The translations under genes were made by a program, and so were the position numbers. Below, one piece after another: positions 24,196 through 32,629 of a stretch of DNA of 64,000 nucleotides (its first letter is position 1; each line of letters begins with the position of its first letter). The stretch spans positions 21,231,971 through 21,295,970 of the forward strand of contig OZ025257.1 in assembly GCA_964019135.1 (NCBI GenBank), in the 5' to 3' direction. Origin of the DNA: Arenicola marina. Its lineage: Eukaryota; Annelida; Polychaeta; Arenicolidae. The notes beneath the pieces are model-generated. The model ran no database searches and was not told the DNA's origin. It worked only from the letters and a program-made list of their open reading frames with translations.

Positions 24196-25242
24196 ATGAT
24201 CATCACCGCTTTCACTATCATTGTCGTCAGCCCAACTATATTAACCACTGTCACCCCATTTATCACCATCATTTTCATCACGGTCACTGCCATTGTTATC
24301 ATCATCACTTCCATCACCACTGTCATTAGCCCCACTATTTTAACCATGGTCATTATCTTCACTATCCTCACCACTGTCACTAGCCCTACTATCTGAACCA
24401 TGGTCATTATCTTCACTATCCTCACCACTTTTACTAGCCCCACTATCTTAACCATGGTCATTATCTTCACTATCCTCACCACTGTCACTAGCCCCACTAT
24501 CTTAACCATGGTCATTATCTTCACTATCCTCACCACTGTCACTAGCCCCACTATCTTAACCATGGTCATTATCTTCACTATCCTCACCACTGTCACTAGC
24601 CCCACTATTTTAACCATGGTCATTATCTTCACTATCCTCACCACTATCACTAGCCCCACTATCTTAACCATGGTCATTATCTTCACTATCCTCACCACTG
24701 TCACTAGTCCCACTATCTTAACCATGGTCATTATCTTCACTATCCTCACCACTATCACTAGCCCCACTATCTTAACCATGGTCATTATCTTCACTATCCT
24801 CACCACTGTCACTAGCCCCACTATCTTAACCATGGTCATTATCTTCACTATCCTCACCACTGTCACTAGCCCCACTATCTTAACCATGGTCATTATCTTC
24901 ACTATCCTCACCACTATCACTAGCCCCATTATCTTAACCATGGTCATTATCTTCACTATCCTCACCACTGTCACTAGTCCCACTATCTTAACCATGGTCA
25001 TTATCTTCACTCTGCCCACCACTGTCACTAGCCCCACTATCTTAACCATGGTCATTATCTTCACTATCCTCACCACTGTCACTAGCCCCACTATCTTAAC
25101 CATGGTCATTATCTTCACTATCCTCACCACTGTCACTAGCCCCACTATCTTAACCATGGTCATTATCTTCACTATCCTCATCACTGTCACTAGCCCCACT
25201 ATCTTAACCATGGTCATTATCTTCACTATCCTCACCACTGTT
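24196..25242. repeat. 54-bp minisatellite (about 17 good units)
   Basis: CATGGTCATTATC starts at 24345, 24399 and every 54 bases to about 25210. The unit continues with TTCACTATCCTCACCACTG and TCACTAGCCCCACTATCTTA. Units are highly similar, with more decayed ones before 24345. The 18-codon period leaves both strands open (300 codons forward, 410 reverse), giving hydrophobic Ile/Thr/Val repeats. I treat these as repeat artefacts. Confidence 0.95.
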
Positions 25243-25446
25243 ACGAATCTGTATTTGAATCGGTTTATTGTTCTCTTAAATCAGTTACAGTTGTTCGACT
25301 AACTTATACAATATCAAAAAGGAATAGTATTAAACTGATTAACAGCATCAGAAGCAAGGCTTATTCTCTGCAGAGTTCATACAAAAGGATACGTATCTTT
25401 CACATATCGGCCAGACTGATAGTGACTGTCTAGCACCCATATCCCA
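25243..25446. other. About 200-bp interruption inside the 54-bp repeat
   Basis: The 54-bp array stops at about 25242. Sequence resembling its unit (CATTGTCATTATCTTCACTA) resumes at about 25450 and continues in degenerate form to about 25580. The AT-rich segment between is unrelated to the array. It may be an insertion or simply the boundary of a decayed array edge. Confidence 0.45.
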
Positions 25447-25589
25447 ATCATTGTCATTATCTTCACTATCCTCTCCGTTTTCATCATCACCAGTATCATC
25501 CTATTTTTCCTCATCACCATCATTGCCCCCTCCACTGTTCCCATCATCACTCACACCAACATTGTCGCAACCATCACCGTTTTGTATGT

Positions 25590-26051
25590 GGCCAGAGCAT
25601 CATTCAGTTGCAAATTACTACACATTGCAGCACGCTCAGAATTAAATAAGACAGGCATCATCATTTAAAAACACAAAAACAATTTTAATAGACAATAAAA
25701 CTATCATGTGACTAAGTTTCGAAATTCGCTGCATATTGTATAAAGCTGTCATCTCGCCTCTTCAGACACCGAGTAAATCGACTTGCAAGTAGCTAATTTA
25801 TACCTCAGTTTTGAGATACGAAAATAGATCTGTCTTCTCCCACGAGCGAACCATATTCTGCTCTCAACACAATAGAGGTAGTTATAGATTACTTTTAATA
25901 ATAGCCCCCAGTCCATTTTTGGGATCCTGTAATATCACTTCATGCTGTTCCTACCCGGTCATTTTCAAAACCACACTTTATACTTCAGCGTTAGATCTTC
26001 TCCTTTTTTCGTCTCTCATTCTGTAATAGCCATGTACTTCTTGTTTTCCAG
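25590..26051. other. Unique AT-rich DNA upstream of the candidate exon
   Basis: No coding exon is supported. The last 60 bases are pyrimidine-rich and end in TTGTTTTCCAG, a good 3' splice site for the exon that follows. If that exon is real, this stretch is intron. Confidence 0.4.
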
Positions 26052-26052
26052 G

Positions 26053-26173
26053 ATGTCTCCAGTGTTTTTACTCTTCTCTCTTGTGGTCTTTTGCGAACTT
26101 CTTTCTGTGCGTGTCATTCCAAATGCCGCCGGGAAACCACCTCCTGGTAAAAGTGCATCGACCCTTGCTCCAT
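26053..26173 (+). CDS. Candidate first coding exon of a secreted or membrane protein
   Basis: An ATG at 26053 opens 40 codons that end at a strong donor (CCAT|GTAAGT, donor from 26174). The ATG lies one base after an acceptor-like TTGTTTTCCAG with a pyrimidine-rich stretch before it. The peptide starts MSPVFLLFSLVVFCELLSV, a typical signal peptide with a hydrophobic core at residues 4-19. It continues into a Pro/Gly/Lys-rich stretch (AAGKPPPGKSASTLAP). The exon would end in phase 1. This arrangement (5'UTR intron, signal-peptide exon, intron) is common for secreted proteins. I could not find a convincing next exon: the acceptor-like site near 26388 gives an immediate stop within six codons. 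Homology is not recognised. The call could be chance, since only about 120 bases support it. Confidence 0.4.
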
Positions 26174-26214
26174 GTAAGTTCTCTTCATGATGTCTTCAAA
26201 CCATGCTGCACGGC

Positions 26215-26315
26215 GCCATCCCCCACCCCCGTTCACCCCCCGCCCCATCCTCCTCGCCCCCCCCCACCCCACCCCCGCCCCATCGTCCTCGCCCCACGCC
26301 ACACTCCCTGACACA
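26215..26315. repeat. C-rich low-complexity tract
   Basis: CCCCACCCCCG-type sequence directly after the candidate exon donor; it would lie in the intron if that exon is real. Confidence 0.8.
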
Positions 26316-26525
26316 ACCAAAGATCATCGGTTTCTGCCGATCCTTGGGGCTAGTTACCGACGACTGTCACCTTCATCTTCGTTTACAGTACTTTGTGCAG
26401 GATGAAAGGTATTCAGGTTTTTTTTCTCTCTGTTCTATCGGGGATGGGGGCTCCATCTTTCCCATTGGGTGTCGACCTTGTCGTCATGTTGACACAGAGA
26501 CGCTGATATCGACTGCGGTGGATGA

Positions 26526-27065
26526 GGAGTGGGGGGGGGGAGGCGGGGGGGAGTGGGAGGAGAAAAGGTAGACGCATGAGAAAGAGAGAGGTGGGGGGTG
26601 GGGGGGTAGAAGTAAATAGGAAGGAATGAGGGAGGGGAACCTTGCTATAATGCGACAGCAATCGGACTGAAGAAGACAAATACTTTGTGGGTTCCAGGGT
26701 GTTTGGGCTCGGGGCATCGAAGGGAGGGGGGTGGGTCAGCGTGGGGGTGGGGCGGCGGCGGGGGTGGGGGGGGGGGGGGGTAGGGTTCGCTCAGGGTATC
26801 GTCCTGGGGCTGGTATGGGGTGGCATTCTTGGGGTGTCCACAGGGGAAGGAGAGACGGAGGCGGGGTGTGGGGTGTGGGAGGGACGGTAGGGTGGGGAGG
26901 CAGAAGAAGGTTGAGAGGAGGCAAGAGGGAGGGCGGAGAGGGGCGAGAAAAGGGTTGAAGAGAGGGGGGGGAGAGGACGGGAAAGGGCGAGGGCAAGGTG
27001 GGAGGGGTTACGGAAGGGAGAGAATGAAAGAAAACCGCATGGGGCGGCAGGGAGGGCAGGGAGTG
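26526..27065. repeat. Purine-rich (G/GA) low-complexity block
   Basis: G-runs and GGGAGAGG-type sequence predominate on the forward strand, with short less biased interruptions (about 26640-26700). The spurious long frames here arise from lack of stops in purine-only sequence. Confidence 0.8.
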
Positions 27066-27204
27066 AGTGGGGTGGCAGGTCAATTGGCAGATCGGTGCTT
27101 GAGACGCTTTGGATTGTCAGCAGATTGTTACTGTCGGGTTGTTTCACGGGATGCAGTGTCTGCGGGGTATCTGGCCTGTCTGTCTGTCTGACATCGACGA
27201 TTGC

Positions 27205-27926
27205 CGGTGATGGCGGCGGTGGCGGTGGTGGCGGTGAGGATGGTGATGACGTGGTGGTGGCGGTGGCTGTAGCGGCGGTGGCGTTGGCGGTGGTGGCGGT
27301 GGCTGTGGCGGCGGTGGCAGTGGTGGCGGTGGTGGCGGTGAGGATGGTGAGGATGTGGGGGTGATGGTGGCGGTGGCTGTGGCGGTGGTGGCGGTGGTGG
27401 CGGTGAGGATGGTGAGGATGTGGGGGTGATGGTGGCGGTGGCTGTGGCGGCGGTGGCGGTGGTGGCGGTGTGGATGGTGAGGATGTGGGGGTGGTGGTGG
27501 CTGTGGCGGCGGTGGCGGTGGCGGTGGTGGCGGTGGTGGCGGTGAGGATGGTGATGATGTGGGGGTGGTGGTGGCGGTGGCTGTTGCGGTGGTGGCGGTG
27601 GTGGCGGTGGAGGCGGTGGTGGCGGTGGTGGCGGTGGTGGCGGTGGTGGCGGTGGTGGCGGTGGTGGCAGTGGTGGCGGTGGTGGCGGTGAGGATGGTGA
27701 TGATGTGGGGGTGGTGGTGGCGGTGGCTGTTGCGGTGGTGGCGGTGGTGGCGGTGGTGGCGGTGGTGGCGGTGAGGATGGTGAGGATGTGGGGGTGGTGG
27801 TGGCTGTGGCGGCGGTGGCGGTGGCGGTGTTGGTGGCGGTGGCTGTGGCGGCGGTGGCGGCGGTGGCGGTGGTGGCGGTGAGGATGGTGATGATGTGGGG
27901 GTGGTGGTGGCTGTGGCGGCGGTGGC

Positions 27927-27961
<35 letters not shown>

Positions 27962-28024
27962 TGGCGGTGAGGATGGTGATGATGTGGGGGTGGTGGTGGC
28001 GGTGGCTGTTGCGGTGGTGGCGGT

Positions 28025-28059
<35 letters not shown>

Positions 28060-28629
28060 TGGCGGTGAGGATGGTGATGATGTGGGGGTGGTGGTGGCGG
28101 TGGCTGTTGCGGTGGTGGCGGCGGTGGCGGCGGTGGCGGTGGTGGCGGTGGTGGCGGTGGTGGCGGTGAGGATGGTGATGATGTGGGGGTGGTGGTGGCG
28201 GTGGCTGTTGCGGTGGTGGCGGTGGTGGCGGTGGTGGCGGTGGTGGCGGTGGTGGCGGTGAGGATGGTGAGGATGTGGGGGTGATGGTGGCGGTGGCTGT
28301 GGCGGCGGTGGCGGTGGTGGCGGTGTGGATGGTGATGATGTGGGGGTGGTGGTGGCGGTGGCTGTGGCGGCGGTGGCGGTGGTGGCGGTGGTGGCGGTGG
28401 TGGCGGTAGTGGCGGTGGAGGCGGTGAGGATGGTGATGATGGGGGGGTGGTGGTGGCGGTGGCTGTGGCGGCGGTGGCGGTGGTGGCGGTGGTGGCGGTG
28501 GTGGCGGTGGTGGCGGTGAGGATGGTGAGGATGTGGGGGTGGTGGTGGCGGTGGCTGTGGCGGCGGTGACGGTGGTGGCGGTGAGGATGGTGATGATGCT
28601 GGTGGTGGCGGTGGTGGCGGTGGTGGCGA

Positions 28630-28662
<33 letters not shown>

Positions 28663-28713
28663 TGGCGGTGGGGGTGCGGGTGGGGGTGGTGGGGTGGCCG
28701 TGGTGGTGGCGAT

Positions 28714-28745
<32 letters not shown>

Positions 28746-28960
28746 GGGTGGGGGTGGGGGTGGTGGGGTGGCCGTGGTGGTAGCGATGGCGGTGGTGGCG
28801 GTGGTGGCGGTGGCGGTAGCGGTGGCCGAGGTGGTGGCGATGGCGGTGGCGGCGGCGGTGGTGGCCGTGGTGGCGGTGGTGGTGGCTGTGGCCGTGGTGG
28901 TGTCGATGGCAGCGGTCGTTGGTGGCGGTGGGGGTGGGGGTGGTGGGGTGGTAACGCCAC
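27205..28960. repeat. GGT/GGC triplet array with nested super-units
   Basis: Runs of GGTGGC and GGTGGCGGT alternate with a recurrent cassette GAGGATGGTGATGATG plus TGGGGGTGGTGGTGGCGG. The cassette recurs at about 27236, 27341, 27404, 27543, 27690, 27773, 27879, 27968, 28067, 28167, 28259, 28426, 28517 and 28583. Spacing varies from about 60 to 170 bases, always near a multiple of three. Reverse-strand frames of 627 and 728 codons (His/Pro/Thr-rich) are compositional. The block from 28620 is a more G-rich variant. Confidence 0.93.
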
Positions 28961-29104
28961 TTTGACACGTGGCTCACTTCTCACGGACCTTATTGTGCAC
29001 GAGGCGGCCACGTGGTCCGCTAGGAACGTGAACCCAAATCTCCACCCCCAACCCCATTACCCCCCCCCCCACCCCAGTCCGTCCCTAGTCTGACAATATA
29101 TCAA

Positions 29105-29325
29105 ACAGTCCCCCACCTCCACAACCACCAGCACCCCCACCATCGCCACCACCATCACCGTCACCACCATCACCAACCCTATTGCCACCACCGCCAGCAC
29201 CACCGTACCAGCGTCACCACCACCCACACCGCCTCCGCCACCACCACCACCACTACCACCACAACCACCAGCACCATCACCATCCCCACCATCACCACTA
29301 CCACCCCCACCAACCCTATCATCCC
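29105..29325. repeat. CCA/CCG triplet tract of opposite polarity
   Basis: CACCACCATCACC-type sequence, which is the complement of the GGT array only about 150 bases upstream. The two could pair in single strands. Confidence 0.85.
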
Positions 29326-29740
29326 TTCTTCAGCCTCAAAAACATTAACCTATAAATGACAAAATACCAATGGTTTTATCCCAATCACACTCCACATGCT
29401 TGCTCTCTTCCCATAACCATAACCGCCCCCAATCCCACATCACCACCTCGTCTATGCCGACTTAACAGTTAACCCCGAAACATTTGTGATGGTAGTTGGG
29501 CGTGAGTTATATCCGAGCTTTTCACACGGCAACAATGGATCGCGTTGGCACAAGATGAAGGGCCCTGAGTGTCATCTCGCATGGCCCTCCTCCAGATCAA
29601 AACAACCCCAACGTCCAGGCCATGTCCCTCAAAGAACAAAGACATTCCGATATCACCAATCGAGTCTGGTTGGCAGAAGCCCCAAGTAAACCCATCAATA
29701 TACTCAATAGATTGACCCTACCCCAGTGGCCTCGTGCCCC
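29326..29740. other. Short unique segment
   Basis: Mostly unique sequence between two C-rich repeats. No domain, splice or promoter signal was recognised in the short open frames. Confidence 0.4.
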
Positions 29741-29749
29741 TAAGCGTCT

Positions 29750-30240
29750 TTATCGGCACCCTAATGCCACCCCGCACCCCCCCCCCGCCCCACCACCCCT
29801 CTCGCACCGCCCCCGACCCCACTCCCTGTGGTGACCTGCCCTGAGCCTCTCTCCACGCTGCCCCCATAGTCCCTGACCCCATGAGCGGCCGTCTTCTTCC
29901 CCTATACCACCCCACCCCCCCACCCTGTAATAAAAGGTCCCTCCACCCGCCACATTCGCCACCCGGCCAACCTTCCACCCGCCCCACCGTCACCCCGCCC
30001 CAGCCTATCGCCCTCTAAAAAGTCCCTCCACCCGCTCCACCCTCCACCCGTCCCACCCTCCACCCGCCCAACCGTCACCCCGCCCCACCCTCTCACCCTC
30101 TAAAAAGTCCCTCCACCCGTCCCACCCTCCACCCGCCCCAACGTCACCCCGCCCCACCCTCTCACCCTCTAAAAAGCCTCTCCACCCACCCCACCCTCCA
30201 ACCGTCCCACCCGCCACCCCCTCCCAGTGTTACCCCTACG
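29750..30240. repeat. C-rich minisatellite with a 69-85-bp unit
   Basis: The marker CTCTAAAAAG starts at about 30013, 30098 and 30167, each followed by TCCCTCCACCCG or a close variant and CACCCTCCACCCG words. The period is irregular (85, then 69 bases). The part before 29930 is C-rich without a clear unit. Confidence 0.8.
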
Positions 30241-30301
30241 CCGGCACCCCGGTCGGCACCCCGGTCGGCTTATCCCACTCAAACCCCATGTCCCTGTCGG
30301 G

Positions 30302-30427
30302 ATCCGAGCGGATTGATTCTGTACCAATCCATCACTTATCAGCCGTGTCCAGCTCCCGAACATCCTGGCAGACCCCCTGCCCAGAATGACGTCCTGTTGC
30401 TGGGAGGACGTTCCTAGCGAAGTCGAA
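30302..30427 (+). repeat. Direct repeat flanking the assembly gap, left copy
   Basis: Begins GAGCGGATTGATTCTGTACC and runs through CCCAGAATGACGTCCTGTTG. It is nearly identical to 30631-30750 right of the gap, with a few substitutions near its end. Confidence 0.9.
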
Positions 30428-30429
30428 TC

Positions 30430-30629
30430 NNNNNNNNNNNNNNNNNNNNNNNNNNNNNNNNNNNNNNNNNNNNNNNNNNNNNNNNNNNNNNNNNNNNNNN
30501 NNNNNNNNNNNNNNNNNNNNNNNNNNNNNNNNNNNNNNNNNNNNNNNNNNNNNNNNNNNNNNNNNNNNNNNNNNNNNNNNNNNNNNNNNNNNNNNNNNNN
30601 NNNNNNNNNNNNNNNNNNNNNNNNNNNNN
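30430..30629. other. Assembly gap (200 N)
   Basis: Exactly 200 undetermined bases, probably a placeholder length rather than a measured size. Open frames that cross it are meaningless. Confidence 0.99.
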
Positions 30630-30630
30630 T

Positions 30631-30750
30631 GAGCGGATTGATTCTGTACCAATCCATCACTTCTCAGCCGTGTCCAGCTCCCGAACATCCTGGCAGACCC
30701 CCTGCCCAGAATGACGTCCTGTTGCTGGGAGGTTGTTTCTGGCAAAGTCG
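30631..30750 (+). repeat. Direct repeat flanking the assembly gap, right copy
   Basis: Same sequence as 30302-30427. Similarity ends at AAGTCG, precisely where the SINE at 30751 starts. Confidence 0.9.
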
Positions 30751-31013
30751 GGGCCGCCCCGGTAGCTCAGTGGGTCAGAACGCTCGCCTTAAGTGCTCTG
30801 ACCATCTGAGAGCCTAACGGCACGTCGATCGATGGTTCGCCCCCGCTGCGGCCATGTCTGTGTGGTCACAGGGTAAAGAACCCATGTCCTTCTTCGCAAA
30901 GAGTAAGGGGTTACCCCCGGGGACATGGCTCCACTCTCCCTTCCTTCTCCCATTAACGCGATAGGACTAAATGTGGTTAAATCGGCCTGAATATACAGCC
31001 AACCTAGCGAAGT
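30751..31013 (+). mobile_element. tRNA-derived SINE, copy 1
   Basis: The head resembles a tRNA gene: an A box TAGCTCAGTGGG at 30763-30774 and a degenerate B box (GGTTCGCCC at about 30834). The body shares with the other copies the words CATGTCTGTGTGGTC, CAAAGAGTAAGGGGTTACC, CCGGGGACATGGCTCCACTC, CTTCTCCCATTAACGCGATA and CTGAATATACAGCC. RNA polymerase III would transcribe an intact copy from the two boxes. The A-to-B spacing is about 70 bases, longer than in a standard tRNA, which suggests a long variable arm or an insertion in the head. Confidence 0.85.
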
Positions 31014-32629
31014 TCAGTGGCGTATGCAGTGTGCATGTGGGGGGCGTGGGGAGGAGAGAGAGAGGGGGTGAGGTAGATGACAAATGCTGCTGCAACCCCA
31101 ACCCTCTACCTAACCCCATCCCTCTCCCTCAAATTTGCCACTCGGGATAAAATTCTATAATCCTTTCTGCTTTCTCATTATAGTTATTGTATTGACCTAT
31201 TATTCATATTTCACAGCATTTATGATGGCATAAATGGCCCGTCTGATTCCTTGGCTGGATATACATCTCTTTGCAAACAATCATTGTTCGAGGCAGATAA
31301 CTGGGGAGGAACAGAACGCTAAATTCTTAGCCGTCAGTGGCAGATCATATATTACACGGGGGGGGGGGAGGAGAGAGAGGGGGGGGGGGGGGTGGGCGTC
31401 ACTGCATGTAACTGGTATAAGAACTCAAGTATAAGAACTGCGTTTTTCAACCGTCACTTGAGAAGACATTAACTCAAATGCCGAGGGAAATCCGTTGCGT
31501 AATAACCGACCCAAGAACCTCAATCTCCCCTCCCCTCTCCCACCTCTCCTACCGACATCCCTCACGCACGGTAATGACCTGATTTTTCTCTAGCCATGCT
31601 GGTGTCCGTGACAAATACTTCTGTTCCTCATGGAGCTGGGAGAATGCTGGTAATATAACGCTTCACATTAATCACAATCAAAGCCTTTATAGCTGAGCAA
31701 CTCGGGAATAAGGACCAAACCCAACTCGTTTACACAGAAACAATACTGAAACCTCGACATCAAACTAGTTTGTATTTGCCCTAGTGAGACTAACGTCGTC
31801 ATAAGACCTCGTTACGCATGCTATTACCCATCCGCGTAATCATGGAGTCATAAAAGCAGTGTCCGTTATATGCCCCCCACCCCCACCCAACCCCCACTCT
31901 CCATCCCCGCCCCTCCGTGAGAACCGATATTTCACTTTTTGTTTTCTTTACTCGGCATACCCCCCTCCCCCCCTCCGATCTCCCCCCCCCCCCCCCACCA
32001 CCACCGTCCTCCACCACCGGCGAGTCAGGGTGTCCGTCAGGATCATGACGTCACGCGTTGCCTCTATGATATGACGTCAAATGTCATTACGTGATTTAAC
32101 GCACGAAGCCTTTTTCGACGCACGTCACACCCGCGGGAGGGGAAATAAAAAGGTTATGTTTTATTTCCTGTCAGTCGCATGGGGTCGGTCACGTGGGTAT
32201 TGACGACAGAGGCCGTGGCAATGGTCTCCGTCATTTCCTGTCCGCCCAGGGTTATACCCATTGAACGCAATCGTTTCTTCGATTGCGTTACACGTGGCTG
32301 GCCTAACTGTTCACACACACCGTCCTCATGCCCTGCCTGGCCCCACTCCCTCTTCCTCTCCACCCCACATTTCTCCACTCGACCCCCCCACCTCTCTCTC
32401 TCTCTCTTGGTTCTGAGCCACAGTCAATAAACGACCGGCCTCCAACCATCCATATTGTTAGGGTTATTATCTGATCCGCAGGTTTCCTGGAAGGTCATAC
32501 TCAAGAAAGTTCACCACTTCCCCGCTCATCTACCGTTTTCGTCCACCCGCGCACTCCCATCCCCGCCTCCACCCCCCTTGTCCGCTCCCCACTTGCTTCC
32601 CGGTTTCCGTACGTCAATCTTTTCCTTAT
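31014..32629. other. Unique DNA with scattered G- and C-rich tracts
   Basis: G-rich tracts lie at about 31038-31070 and 31350-31395, and C-rich tracts at 31871-31920 and 31960-32015. Three TGACGTCA-like words occur at about 32045-32085. No credible exon was found. Confidence 0.5.

Noticed and set aside
24006..25302. 300- and 410-codon hydrophobic repeat proteins
   Set aside because: Opposite strands of one 54-bp array. There is no signal peptide, splice context or non-repetitive flank.
26388..26410. Second exon for the candidate signal-peptide gene
   Set aside because: The acceptor-like CGTTTACAG would join in phase 1 and reach a stop within six codons; the next AG gives a stop at the junction.
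26791..29011. Reverse-strand frames of 627 and 728 codons (His/Pro-rich)
   Set aside because: Translations of the GGT/GGC triplet array; overlapping frames are all open, which reflects composition and not coding.
30169..30817. Open frames spanning the N gap
   Set aside because: They are open only because N codons are not counted as stops.
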